A DNA stretch of 64,000 bases from DASYTH01 sp045806965 (lineage in GTDB: Bacteria; Actinomycetota; Actinomycetes; Mycobacteriales; Pseudonocardiaceae): contig JBJMIG010000061.1 in assembly GCA_045806965.1 (NCBI GenBank), forward strand, positions 23,726 through 87,725. Reading direction: 5' to 3'. A model generated the notes under the pieces. It made no database searches. It saw only the letters and a list, made by a program, of their open reading frames with translations, and was not told the DNA's origin. Position numbers and translations under genes: made by a program. This document shows, piece by piece, positions 1-8,546 of the stretch; the stretch's first letter is position 1, and each line of letters begins with the position of its first letter.

Positions 1-1141
1 GGTTGAGCATCGCGAACAGCAGCGGGGTGATGCCGAACCCGATCGCCGCGGCGCGCCCGCACAGCAGGAGGGCGGTGACCCAGAGCGGGGTGGCGGCGTC
101 GAGCAGCAGTAGCGCGGCGCTGGTGAGCGCGAGTACGAGGAAGCCGCCGACCACCAGGGTTCGCACGGTGATCTGGGTGGCCAGGCGCTGGCCGAGCGCG
201 GTGCCCAGGCCGGTGATCACGCCCTGCGGGAGCAGCGCGAGCCCGGTGGCGAACGCGCTGTGGCGCTGCACTGTCTGGGTGAACACCGGCAGCAGGAACA
301 CCGCGGCGAAGCCCACGACCGAGGAGAGCACGCTGAGCGCCAGCGCCAGGGCGGACTGCCCGTGCCGCAGCAGCGCGAGGTCGACGGCCGGCTCCGCGCG
401 CCGCCGCGCCCACAGCAGGTAGCCCAGCAGCAGCGCCAGGCCGGCGGTTACCGGGGCGGCGACCTCGGCAGCGGCCCAACCCACCACTGCCGACCGGCTG
501 GCCCCGTAGAGGGCAAGGGTGAGGCCGGCGGCGAGCAGGACGAGCCCGAGCGGGTCGAACCGGGCTTGCGGGTCGGGGTCGGGGGCCAGGCCGGCCGGTA
601 CCGCCCGCAGGCCGAGCAGCCCGACGATGCCCAGCGGCAGGTTGATCAGGAAGATCAACGGCCAGCCGGCGGCCGCGATCAGCAGCCCGCCCGCGGTCGG
701 GCCGAGCGCCGGGGCCAGGAAGAACAGCAGGCCGGCCGCGACCGGGATGCGCCGGCTGGGCCCGCGCCCGCCGAGCAGCAGGCTCATCGCCAGCGGCACC
801 AGCGGGGCGCCCACGAGGCCCTGGGCCGCCCGCGCGGTGACCAGCAGCCCGAGGGTCGGCGCCACCGCACAGGCCCCTGAGGCGAGCACGAACGCGACCA
901 GACTCACCCGGTAGGTGCGCAACGTGCCGAACCGCCGAGCCAAGAACGGCGACGCCGCCAGCCCCGCCGCGAGCGCGAGCAGGTAGCCAGACACCACCCA
1001 TTGCGCGTCGTCGAGCGGGGCACCGAGCTCGCGGCCGATGTCGGCGACGGCAACGTTGACGATGCTGGAGTCGACCATTGTCAGCAGCGGCCCGATCACG
1101 AGCCCGAGCTGGGCCGGCCAACGCGGCCCTTCGGCGCTCAC
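1..1141 (-). CDS. MFS drug exporter, DHA2 type (3' end outside window)
   Basis: Proton-driven multidrug efflux permease of the inner membrane. The reading frame opens with a GTG at 1141 and runs off the left edge, giving about 380 residues. The start is hydrophobic and followed by LLTMVDSSIVNVAV, the first-helix signature of the EmrB/QacA (DHA2, 14-helix) family, then DDAQWVVSGYLLALA (helix 2) and further membrane helices separated by short Arg-rich loops. The GTG overlaps the TGA of the upstream PadR gene (GTGA), so the two are translationally coupled. A PadR repressor controlling an adjacent efflux pump is a common arrangement. The substrate cannot be told from sequence. Confidence 0.9.
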   Translation of the reverse strand, partial: MSAEGPRWPAQLGLVIGPLLTMVDSSIVNVAVADIGRELGAPLDDAQWVVSGYLLALAAGLAASPFLARRFGTLRTYRVSLVAFVLASGACAVAPTLGLLVTARAAQGLVGAPLVPLAMSLLLGGRGPSRRIPVAAGLLFFLAPALGPTAGGLLIAAAGWPLIFLINLPLGIVGLLGLRAVPAGLAPDPDPQARFDPLGLVLLAAGLTLALYGASRSAVVGWAAAEVAAPVTAGLALLLGYLLWARRRAEPAVDLALLRHGQSALALALSVLSSVVGFAAVFLLPVFTQTVQRHSAFATGLALLPQGVITGLGTALGQRLATQITVRTLVVGGFLVLALTSAALLLLDAATPLWVTALLLCGRAAAIGFGITPLLFAMLN

Positions 1142-1662
1142 CCCGGCTCTTCGCTCGACCGGCCGAGCTCGGCGAGCCATTCCCGCTCGCGCCGGGTGCG
1201 CCCGATCAGCTCGGCGAGCACCCGCCCGCCCCACCGCCGGTGCTCGGGAACGGTCCCGGTGTGCGCGGCGAGTCCCCGCAGGTGCTCCAGCCGCGCGGAA
1301 AGCGCCGCGTCGCGGCGGGCCAGGATCCCCTGCCGCTCGGTCGGGTCGAGCTCGTCGAACAGTCCCAACCGGGACAGGAACTCCTCCTCGCTGCCGGCCA
1401 GCTCGGCGGGCAACTCGGCGATCATGTCGTGCAGCTGCTCGCGGCCGTCGTCGGTGAGCTCGTAGACATGCCGGGGCGGGCGGCCCTCCTGCTGCACGGC
1501 GGTCTTGCGTACCGCCCCGGACTCCTCGAACCGGCGTAGCGCCGGGTAGAGCGTGTTGTTGTTCAGGATGAACGCCGTGGTCGCGGAGACCTTGCGCTTG
1601 AGCTCGTAGCCGTGCACCGGCCCGATACGCAGGTGACTCAGGATCACTATGTCCAAGTACAC
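1138..1662 (-). CDS. PadR family transcriptional regulator
   Basis: DNA-binding repressor with a PadR winged helix at about residues 5-80 (VYLDIVILSHLR, GYELKRKV, NNNTLYPALRRFEESG, then a basic wing ending in YELTDDGREQL) and a C-terminal helical dimerisation region. The frame is open further upstream, but family alignment and the lack of conserved residues before the hydrophobic first helix favour the GTG at 1662, giving about 174 residues. It overlaps the downstream MFS exporter by 4 bases and probably regulates it and itself. The unusually AT-rich stretch at 1660-1690 just upstream is the likely promoter/operator zone. Confidence 0.88.
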   Translation of the reverse strand: MYLDIVILSHLRIGPVHGYELKRKVSATTAFILNNNTLYPALRRFEESGAVRKTAVQQEGRPPRHVYELTDDGREQLHDMIAELPAELAGSEEEFLSRLGLFDELDPTERQGILARRDAALSARLEHLRGLAAHTGTVPEHRRWGGRVLAELIGRTRREREWLAELGRSSEEPG

Positions 1663-1857
1663 TAGGTTACGATAACATAAGTCAGGTTGGACGTCGTCGA
1701 CCACAGGGGGCGTCCGGACCGATCGCATCACCGCCCACCGGGCCACGTTGCGCCGCACGGCTGGTAATCCCGGGTCGAGGAACCGATGAACCGCCGCAAC
1801 CGGCTGGACGCTTCCGAGCCGCGGGCGGGCTGCCCCGACCAAGCTGAGCCGGCCTTG

Positions 1858-2472
1858 GTCAGCGACACCTCGTCGACGGCCGGCTGGCGCCCGCCGTTGA
1901 GGAACTCTGACACCTCCGCGAGTAGCCGCGGCCAGGCCGGGTCGTCAGGCAACGGCACGTGGTTGCGCCCGTGCAGCGGCACGAACCGGCTACCCGGGAT
2001 GAGCGCGGCGAGGATGCGGCCCTGCTCGAACGGCACGAACACCTCGTCGCGCAGGTGCGGCACCAGGGCCGGCGCGGTGACCCGGGCCGCCTGTGCGGTG
2101 ACATCGACCGCCGCGTTGGCGGCGTTGATCCTGGCCGCGTCACCGGTGCCACGCTGGCCTGCTGGAGCATCACGAACGTCCCGACGACCGCGGTGGCGGC
2201 GTCGGGCAGCACCAGCCGAGCCAGGACCTCCCGTAGCGCGCCGGGCAGGTCGTGGTCCGGTCGGATCCATCGTGTCGACCACGCCCGTTTCGGCTGCCAG
2301 TCTGGTGCCTGGCGGCCGGCACCGGGCATAGCTGCCGTACAGGACGAGGGCATGGACGCGCTCGGGCTGATGCGCGGCGAATGCGACCGCGATCGGGCCG
2401 ACCTGACACACTCCCAGCAGCGCGCACTCCTCGACACCGGCGGTGTCCAGCACGGTCGCGAGGGTCTTGGGC
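1858..2472 (-). pseudogene. alpha/beta hydrolase fragment, frameshifted
   Basis: A decayed C-terminal piece of an alpha/beta-hydrolase of the type often fused to LuxR or winged-helix domains. Recognisable blocks are VLDTAGVEECALLGVCQVGP with the nucleophile elbow degraded (CQVG where an active enzyme has a G-x-x-x-G elbow), PERVHALVLYGSYARCRPPG, and the terminal FVPLHGRNHVPLPDDPAW block that carries the catalytic His region. The middle (DLPGALREVLARLVLPDAAT, near 2150-2260) is in another frame, so at least two frameshifts separate the blocks. The 5' end is joined directly to a serine-recombinase relic at about 2472, with no start codon of its own. Not functional. Confidence 0.7.
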
Positions 2473-2473
2473 C

Positions 2474-2905
2474 GGTTCCTTGTGGCGGGGTTTGGCGCTG
2501 GTGTGGCCGTGTCGGCACCGGTAGCCGGGGCGGTCGTGGACCCAGTGTGAGTCCATCCGCCGGCCGCAGGTTCTGCAGCAGAGCAGGCCGACCAGGGCGT
2601 AGGCGCGTCGGGTGCCGTCGGCGGGTACCGGGTTGGCGCTGACAGCCTGGGCGGTGACAAAGTCGTCTTCGCTGACCAGGGCGGGGTGCGCGATGCTCTT
2701 GGAGATCGCCCAATTCGACGGCCTACCGGTGCGCTCGCCAGGGCTGCCGACGGCTGGGGAGTGGTCGCTGTGGTGGCGGTTCTAGACCTGCCGACCGGTG
2801 TAGCGGGGGTCGGCCAGGACCGTGGCAACCGTGCGCAGCGTCCAGGTCGCGCCCGAGCGGTGGCGGTTGCGGTCGCGGTCGGCGCGCGACGGGCAGCGGG
2901 CAGCG
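2474..2905 (-). pseudogene. Serine recombinase C-terminal fragment with internal stop
   Basis: Relic of a large serine integrase/recombinase. Visible are the recombinase domain segment WTLRTVATVLADPRYTGRQV, then HPALVSEDDFVTAQAV, and the zinc-ribbon start LVGLLCCRTCGRRMDSHWVH with GYRCRHGHTSA. An amber TAG at 2782-2784 replaces the Trp usually found in RQVWNR. The N-terminal catalytic serine domain and the coiled-coil C-terminus are both missing, and the frame runs straight into the hydrolase relic. This marks an old mobile element or integrated element junction. Confidence 0.72.
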
Positions 2906-3104
2906 GACACCTCGAAGGTTGAGGTCGTTCACGAGATCCAGCCGACCATCGCCGGGACAGAGCCGCTGCCGCGCACCGTGTCGCAGCCTGCGTATCGATA
3001 AAGATCGCTGGGGGCGCTTGCCCAAATCGGCCTGCACAGTCCGCAGAGTGCACCGTGATCGCGCCCTCTGGTGCGCAGCTGGCGACGAGCTGCGAGCTCC
3101 CCAC

Positions 3105-3559
3105 CGCAGACCTGCCGCTCCTGATCATCGCCTTCAAGAAGGCAGCGGAGCCACTCACCACGCACAGCCTGCAGGACAGCGGAGTCCAGCCGGTCGTACT
3201 CCGAATCGGGAGCACCTGGGGACCGCTGATGGACCCGGAATCACCGTTCAACCCCATCCCGCCGTACTCCGCGGTGAAAAGCCGCGGCCGCTGTATGCCA
3301 ATGACGGCGGCGGTGACTGGTGCTACGCGCCCGACGCCGGGCGCGCCGGCCGTTCACCAACCGCGAGTTCGCGGACGCCCTGCGGACGATCACCCCCGAC
3401 CCGCAGATCGAGCTCCCGCCCGGACGGCAGGCTGGCCCCGGCGACAACCCGTACCTCGACATCACCCGGCTCACCCAGGACACCGGCTTCACGCCGACCT
3501 TCGACGTCGCCGCGGCGGTCACCGACTACGTCGCCTGGCGCGCCGACAACCCCCGCTGA
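3105..3559 (+). pseudogene. NAD-dependent epimerase/dehydratase, C-terminal fragment
   Basis: Remnant of an SDR-extended epimerase. Blocks are LPLLIIAFKKAAEPLTTHSL, GVQPVVLRIGSTWGPLMDPE, then (in a shifted frame near 3284) PLYANDGGGDWCYAPDAGRA, and in a third frame FTNREFADALRTITPD through TPTFDVAAAVTDYVAWRA and a stop at 3559. About 25-30 residues expected between DAGRA and FTNREF are absent. The Rossmann N-terminus with the GxxGxxG motif is missing. It is not the same gene as the intact epimerase at 5060-6004, though of the same superfamily. Confidence 0.7.
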
Positions 3560-3571
3560 AGGAGCACCCAC

Positions 3572-3940
3572 ATGTTTGACCCCGACGTGCGCCGCGTACT
3601 CGATGGCGCCTCGTTCGCACAACCTCGCAACCGTCCTGCCCGACGGCTCACCCCACAGCACTCCCGTCTATGTCGGCGCCCACGGCGACCGAATCGGTCC
3701 GGGCACGCGCAAAGCACGCAACCTGCGCAGCGACCCCCGGCGCTGTCCATCACACCCGTCGACAACCCCTACCAGCCCCTCGTCATCCGTGGCCGGGTCG
3801 TCGAATGGATCGAGGGCGACGCCGCGTGGGAGATCATCGACCAACTGGCCACGAAGTACACCGGCCAGCCCTACTCCCGAGGACAAGAACGCGTCGTACT
3901 CGTCATCGAGCCCGAACGACAGACCGTCGGTATCGGCTGA
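3572..3940 (+). pseudogene. PPOX-class F420-dependent oxidoreductase, frameshifted
   Basis: Starts well, with GGAG eight bases before ATG 3572 and MFDPDVRRVLDGASFA, then shifts frame near 3612. The expected LATVLPDGSPHSTPVYVGAH continues in another frame, followed by KARNLRSDPR, and the original frame is recovered near 3745 with LSITPVDNPYQPLVIRGRVV and the C-terminal AWEIIDQLATKYTGQPYSRG. Two compensating frameshifts leave about 45 residues of nonsense over the flavin-binding beta barrel. Intact relatives are small split-barrel flavin/F420 oxidoreductases of about 130-140 residues, matching the length here. A second copy of its 3' part is found at 6183-6266. Confidence 0.75.
3814..3897 (+). 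repeat. 84-bp direct repeat, copy 1 (in PPOX pseudogene)
   Basis: Near-identical to 6183-6266, same orientation, with about three mismatches. It encodes the AWEIIDQLATKYTG segment of the PPOX pseudogene. The two copies flank the ECF41 sigma factor and its epimerase. Confidence 0.85.
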
Positions 3941-4128
3941 GCAGCCCCCAGTCGATTCCGGCCTGACTTGGCTCAGGTTCGGCGATCGTGGGTGTGTGCG
4001 GTTGCGTGGCCTGCGGTTTCCTCGCGCGGACGGCGCTGATGTGCGCATTAACCGGTCGCCTTTGGCTTATCGGTCGTGGCTGCGTACGTGCGCACCGTCG
4101 GTCATGGGCGCCAGTGTGACCGACGGGT

Positions 4129-5052
4129 TTAGCCGTCGTCGCCGGGTCGGCTGCCGGCGCGCACCAGGGCGGCGAGGTCGCCGAACCGGTCGAAGTGCCG
4201 CAGCTTGTCGGGATTGGCGATGGAGTGGATCGTCTGGATCTGGCCATCGGCGATGTCGAGCCCCATGACGCCGACCAGCCGGTCCTGCACGTCGATCGCC
4301 ATCACGCCGGGCTGGCCGTTGACCTCGGTGACCCGGATGCGCGCGCCAACGCGTGCCAGCGCGGACATCCCGGCCGACAAGGTCCGCGCCACGCGCTGCC
4401 GGCCGTTGACCGGCCGCGCCAGCGCCGGCACCTTGCCGCCGCCGTCGGCGTGCAGCGTCACATCGCGCGCCAGCAGCGCCTCCAGCGCTCGCCGGTCGCC
4501 CTGCTCGGCGGCGGCGAAGAAGCGTTGAGTCAGCTCTTCTCGCTCCCGCCGAGAGGCGTAGTAGCGCGGTCGGCGCTGCTGGACGTGGTTGCGAGCCCGC
4601 GCGACCAGGTGCCGTGTGCTGTCCACATTGGTGCCGATGATCTCGGCGACCTCCGGATACGGATACTCGAATACCTCGCGCAGCAGGAACGCGGCCCGCT
4701 GCCGCGGCGACAAGCTCTCCAACAACACCAGCAACGCCAACGACAGCGAGTCGGCGGTCTCGGCGTGCTCGGCCGGAGTCGGATCGGTGAGCAGCGGTTC
4801 CGGCAGCCACTCGCCGACGTAGCGCTCCCGCCGCACCCGCGCCGAACGAAGCTGGTCGATAGCCAGCCGAGTGACCAGCGTGGCGATGTAGGCCCGTGGC
4901 GAGGTGACCGGCTCGCCCCGTTGCAGGATCTGGTGCAGCCGCAGGAACGCCTCCTGCACCACGTCCTCGGCTTCGCCGACACTGCCGAGCATCCGGTAGG
5001 CGATGGCAAACGCCCGCGGCCGCAGGTCGCCGTACAGCTCCGAGATGGACAT
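4129..5052 (-). CDS. sigJ: ECF41 (SigJ-like) RNA polymerase sigma factor
   Basis: Sigma-70 family ECF factor of 307 residues. Sigma-2 (about residues 5-70, with RAFAIAYRMLGSVGEAEDVV) and sigma-4 (about 105-165, LSPRQRAAFLLREVFEYPYP) are followed by a SnoaL/NTF2-like C-terminal domain (about 180-290). The three hallmark motifs of the ECF41 group are all visible: WLPEP in the linker, DGGGK, and NPDKL near the C-terminus. In this group the C-terminal extension replaces an anti-sigma factor and modulates activity. The next gene upstream in transcription is an epimerase, ending 7 bases before the sigma start; ECF41 factors typically drive an adjacent carboxymuconolactone decarboxylase, oxidoreductase or epimerase (COE) gene. 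The signal sensed is unknown. The symbol follows the mycobacterial name. Confidence 0.93.
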   Translation of the reverse strand: MSISELYGDLRPRAFAIAYRMLGSVGEAEDVVQEAFLRLHQILQRGEPVTSPRAYIATLVTRLAIDQLRSARVRRERYVGEWLPEPLLTDPTPAEHAETADSLSLALLVLLESLSPRQRAAFLLREVFEYPYPEVAEIIGTNVDSTRHLVARARNHVQQRRPRYYASRREREELTQRFFAAAEQGDRRALEALLARDVTLHADGGGKVPALARPVNGRQRVARTLSAGMSALARVGARIRVTEVNGQPGVMAIDVQDRLVGVMGLDIADGQIQTIHSIANPDKLRHFDRFGDLAALVRAGSRPGDDG

Positions 5053-5059
5053 CTCGAGG

Positions 5060-6004
5060 TCAGCCCAACCCGTCGGCGAAACCCTTGCGCCAGCTCGGAT
5101 ACCGCAGGGCCCAGTCCAGCTCGCGCTTGGCCTTCTCGTTGGAGATCCCGACGGCGTGTGTCATTGTTTGCGCCGCGCCCTTGCCGGCCAGCAAGCGGAC
5201 CGGCCAGGCCGGCACGCGGCGCGGCGGTTTGGCACCGAGCACGCGGGCCAGTTCCAGCAGCATGTCGCGCACTGGCGCCGGCTCGTCATCGGCGACATGG
5301 TAGATCCCGGGCTTGCCGCGTTCGATCGCCGCGACCGTCGCCGACGCGGCATCGGTGATATGCACCATCGACCACACCCCACCGCCGCCACCGACGATCG
5401 GGAACCTTCGCTTGCGGATCAGCGCGGCCATGACCGCGTCCGGCGCGGCCTCGATGCCGGTCCCTGGGCCATAGAAGCCACCGTAGCGAAGCACGATGCC
5501 CTCGGCCCAGGTGATGCCGGTCACCGTGTTCTCCAGGTAGCGCAACGCGTCCACCCCCTCCTTGGTGTCCTTAGGTGGGTTCGGGTCGATCCGGCCGTTC
5601 TCGTCGACGACCGGCCCACCGGTGTGTTCCAGCGGGGCGAAGTTGCTCTGCGCCACGAAAGTGCGGATACCTACGGCGCGCGCGGCGGCCAACAGGTAGT
5701 CGGTGCCCTCGGTGCGCAGCCGGTTGGTGGCGGCCGCCATCCGCTTGACGTTGCGCATGTTCACCGGTCCGTTCAGCGCGGTGGCCTGATGGACGATCAC
5801 CTCGGGCTCGGCCTTAGCCACCACGTCGGCCACCGAGTCCGGGTCGAGCGCGTCGACGATCACCGGTTCAGCGCCCAGCGCGCGCAGCGCGCCGGCCTTG
5901 GACGCCGAGCGGGTCGTGCCGACGACCTCATGGCCGCGCGCCACGAGCTGGGCAACGAGATGGCTGCCGATCGCGCCGGACGCTCCGGCAATGAAAATCT
6001 TCAT
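5060..6004 (-). CDS. NAD(P)-dependent epimerase, ECF41 partner (COE protein)
   Basis: Extended/atypical SDR of 314 residues. The N-terminal MKIFIAGASGAIGSHLVAQL carries the GxSGxIGxxL dinucleotide-binding loop. EVIVHQATALNG follows at about residue 90, and the catalytic region is around residue 175 with the RYGGFYGPG block conserved in NAD-epimerase family members of the COE type. It lies 7 bases upstream of the ECF41 sigma gene and is likely co-transcribed with it and autoregulated by it. The substrate is unknown. The start ATG at 6004 has GCGGAG 5-6 bases upstream. Confidence 0.88.
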   Translation of the reverse strand: MKIFIAGASGAIGSHLVAQLVARGHEVVGTTRSASKAGALRALGAEPVIVDALDPDSVADVVAKAEPEVIVHQATALNGPVNMRNVKRMAAATNRLRTEGTDYLLAAARAVGIRTFVAQSNFAPLEHTGGPVVDENGRIDPNPPKDTKEGVDALRYLENTVTGITWAEGIVLRYGGFYGPGTGIEAAPDAVMAALIRKRRFPIVGGGGGVWSMVHITDAASATVAAIERGKPGIYHVADDEPAPVRDMLLELARVLGAKPPRRVPAWPVRLLAGKGAAQTMTHAVGISNEKAKRELDWALRYPSWRKGFADGLG

Positions 6005-6037
6005 GACGTCTCCGCTCGTTGTGCCTTACCAACAAGA

Positions 6038-6064
6038 GACGAGACGCCCCGACACCCCATGACC
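6038..6064 (-). promoter_or_regulatory. Candidate ECF41-type promoter for the epimerase-sigma pair
   Basis: On the minus strand GGTCATG (6064-6058) is followed after exactly 16 bases by CGTC (6041-6038), about 34 bases before the epimerase start. The ECF41 consensus is TGTCACA, 16 bases, CGTC. The -10 element and spacing match but only four of seven -35 positions do, so this is a candidate only. Confidence 0.33.
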
Positions 6065-6182
6065 GGCAGTGACCCAGCTCACTAGCGACGCCGCCGGGCA
6101 CGCCGAACGGTCGGCACCGCCGGGGGCCGCAGTTCGACCCGGCCGACGATCTACCGCGCACCAAGTTGAGCCAAGTCGGGGA

Positions 6183-6266
6183 GGACGACGGCGCGTGGGA
6201 GATCATCGACCAACTGGCCACGAAGTACACCGGCGAGCCCTACTCCCGAGGACAAGAACGCGTCGT
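6183..6266 (+). repeat. 84-bp direct repeat, copy 2 (isolated PPOX fragment)
   Basis: Isolated copy of the 3' part of the PPOX pseudogene (WEIIDQLATKYTGEPYSRG readable on the plus strand), with no flanking oxidoreductase sequence. It is joined at 6267 to a permease relic on the other strand. Confidence 0.85.
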
Positions 6267-6267
6267 C

Positions 6268-6880
6268 GCGTCGGTAGATGTTGAGGATCGGCAGGATGAG
6301 CAGGTCGGCGAAGATGAACGCGACCACTCCGCCGGAGCTGATTCCGCCGTTCCATAGGACCGCGGCCAGTGGGCCGTTGCCGATCGTGCAGACGAAGGAC
6401 AGGATCGCCACGACCGGCTCGGCGATCGGTCCCCACAGCGCGGAAACCACGGGGTGGTCGGTAAAGAAGAACGCCTGCCAGAACGACTCGGGCACCCACG
6501 CGCCGATCGCGCCCGCGATCACCAACCCGATGACCAGATCGCGCAGAATCGCCGCCCACTCCATCACGAACACGTGCGCCACGGCGGTAAACCCGTTGCG
6601 GGAGAGCAGTCGTCGCCAGAACGAACCCTTGCTGTGGACGGACATGTCCATCGCGGCGTGGCCTTCCATCGACCCGGCCAGCCCACGCTCGGCCTGCTCG
6701 CTCGCTTTGTCGATGAGGCGCTGGCGTACGAAGATCCGGAACAGTACGGCGAGCAGCACGATCATGATGGGGCCGCCGACGAACTCGGCAGCGGTGAACT
6801 GCCAGCCATCAGCAGTGCCAGGATGATCCCGAGCTCGACGACCAGGTTGGTGGAGCCGATCTCGAAGGCCATCGCGGCGG
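6268..6880 (-). pseudogene. YraQ/ArsP-type permease, truncated and frameshifted
   Basis: Relic of a DUF318-type predicted permease. From 5' to 3': AAMAFEIGSTNLVVELGIIL, a one-base loss near 6798 within the GWQFTAAEF segment, then FVGGPIMIVLLAVLFRIFVR, RNGFTAVAHVFVMEWAAILR, then VVSALWGPIAEPVVAILSFV and FADLLILPILNIYRR. Both ends are missing: the 3' end stops where the 84-bp PPOX repeat begins and the 5' end merges with a coiled-coil protein relic. Intact members have about 8-10 membrane helices and 330-350 residues; here about 200 remain. Confidence 0.7.
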
Positions 6881-7330
6881 TGAAGTACCGACCATTTTTG
6901 AGAGTCACCGTGGGTCGACCGCCGTCACAATGTCATTGGCCATGATGTTGGAGCCATTGGCATTCGCACTGATTTCCCAATAACAGCTGTCGGACACGGT
7001 CTCCTTGGTCCGGTAGGTACCGGGCTGAACGTCGACGCCCACCGTCCAATTGCCTTCGGTGATGGTGTTCTGCGCCTGGACGGTCTCTTGTTGGGTAACA
7101 GTGTCCTCACGGGTCTTGACCTCGGTCTCGCGCGCCTTCAAAGCGTCTTCACGCTGCTGAGCCGCAGCCTCGCGTTGCCCGACCTCGTCCTCGTTTCTTG
7201 GTGCATCGAGACGTGTTTGCTCGGTGGCCGCGGCGGCTGCCTGCTGGGCCGCGAGTCCGTCACGCGCCCGGGTCATGACACCGACCCGATCCTCGAGGTC
7301 ATGGTTGGCAGCGGCCAACTCATCGACCAG
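6880..7330 (-). pseudogene. Coiled-coil protein fragment with C-terminal beta domain
   Basis: The N-terminal half is a charged heptad-like coiled coil (REAAAQQREDALKARETEVK). The C-terminal half is a small beta domain (EGNWTVGVDVQPGTYRTKE and CYWEISANANGSNIMANDIV) seen in many secreted actinobacterial hypothetical proteins. A frameshift near 6918 turns the expected VTGGRPTVTLKNG into VTAVDPR and a stop. The 5' end is cut at the junction with the aldehyde dehydrogenase relic at about 7330, so the expected signal peptide or lipobox is missing. Confidence 0.6.
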
Positions 7331-7332
7331 CC

Positions 7333-7692
7333 TGGCGGAACTTCGTCGGCCCGACCATCCTGACCGGCACCCGCGAGGACATGAAGGCCGTGCGCGAGGA
7401 GATCTTCGGACCCGTCGTCGCCGCCGCCCCGTTCAACGCCGACACCGACATCCTGCCCACCGCCAACAACACCAGCTACGGCCTCGGCGCCGGTGTGTTC
7501 ACCCGCGACATCGGCAAGGCATACCGCACCGCGGCGGCTGCGCGCCGGCACCGTCTGGGTCAACACCTGGAACGTCTTCGACGCCAGCCTCCCCTTCGGC
7601 GGCTACAAGGAGTCCGGCTGGGGCCGCGAAATGGGCCACGCGGTGTTCAACAACTAATGGAAACCAAAACCGTCATCACCGACCTCAGCTGA
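7333..7692 (+). pseudogene. Aldehyde dehydrogenase, C-terminal fragment
   Basis: The last about 120 residues of an NAD-dependent aldehyde dehydrogenase: FVGPTILTGTREDMKAVREE, IFGPVVAAAPFNADTDILPT, YGLGAGVFTRDIGKAYRTAA, then after a frameshift at about 7533 the block VWVNTWNVFDASLPFGGYKE and SGWGREMGHAVFNNY. A second shift near 7655 is needed to reach the terminal METKTVITDLS and stop. Catalytic Cys and Glu domains are absent. It begins abruptly at the edge of the coiled-coil relic. Confidence 0.75.
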
Positions 7693-7822
7693 CCGGGAGG
7701 GCCGGCGCGGGACGTGAGCCACTCGACCACACGTCCCGCGCCCCCGGACATGTCGGCGCCATCCTCAGCGCACGATGCCGGGCGCCCTAGGCAGGCCGGG
7801 ATTGCAACGACGTTGCAGACGA

Positions 7823-8032
7823 TCACTCCACGGCGAGCATGACCTCGGTGGACTTGATCAGCACGGTGGCCGGCATACCGGGTTGCAGGTCGAGGTCGTC
7901 GGCGGCGTCCTTGGTGATGGAGGCGGTGACCTGCTGGCCGCCGTCGAGGGTGACCTTGACGATGGTCATCACCGAACCGGTGTTGATCTCACTGATGGTG
8001 CCGGTCAGTTGGTTTCGGGTGGACAGCCGCAC
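7823..8032 (-). CDS. mop: Molbindin (Mop/TOBE-domain molybdopterin-binding protein)
   Basis: A 69-residue single TOBE/Mop domain: LSTRNQLTGTISEINTGSVM, VTASITKDAADDLDLQPGM, ATVLIKSTEVMLAVE. Free molbindins are about 68-70 residues and assemble into hexamers that bind molybdate for storage or homeostasis. The start GTG at 8032 has GGAGGAG ideally placed upstream, and the frame is intact although both neighbours are relics. No modABC transporter is visible nearby. A stand-alone molybdopterin oxidoreductase lies at 38724-40781. Confidence 0.87.
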   Translation of the reverse strand: MRLSTRNQLTGTISEINTGSVMTIVKVTLDGGQQVTASITKDAADDLDLQPGMPATVLIKSTEVMLAVE

Positions 8033-8189
8033 GATCTCCTCCGGAAAACTCGAATGGGTGTGACCGCAGGTTAGGTGCCTCGACCGGCGCCGGCCAAATG
8101 ACGAATCACCTGGTCAGGACGTGGATGCGGGTGCCGGCCCGGGCCTGGTTCCGCAGGCCGGGGGGATCAGCGGAGCGTCGGCGCGCAGC

Positions 8190-8317
8190 TAAGAAGGGAG
8201 TTCTTCGACCAGCAGCAGGAGATCTGGAACGACGTGAGCCGCCGCTGGATCGAGTTCCGCAAACTCGACCGCACCCCACGCGAGGACCATCCCACCGCGA
8301 CTGCCGACGGCCGCTGA
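8190..8317 (+). pseudogene. Orphan C-terminal protein fragment, unidentified
   Basis: An in-frame tail reading REFFDQQQEIWNDVSRRWIE, FRKLDRTPREDHPTA, stop at 8315-8317. Composition and codon use look coding, but there is no start, ribosome site or recognisable family. Probably a remnant cut off at its 5' side. The following 230 bases to the nuclease relic hold nothing recognisable. Confidence 0.3.
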
Positions 8318-8546
8318 ACGCCGGCCCGAATCCGCGCTATGAAACACTGGTCGCGATCGGGTGGTGGGGGTTGATCGCGCACGCTGCGGAGCGATGCTGA
8401 CCGCTGCACCTGGAGGGGTCACGGATCGCATCGGTGTCGCGCGGCCGAAACATGGCCTGCGATGCCGTCGATAGGTATGCGTGGCGCTGGTCGGGATCCA
8501 GCTCATCCTGCGGCAGACTGATGCTCGTACGTCAGTTCGAATATGA

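Noticed and set aside
1663..1842. Extended N-terminus of the PadR gene
   Set aside because: Open frame only; family homology starts at VYLDIVILSH and the upstream part crosses the AT-rich promoter region.
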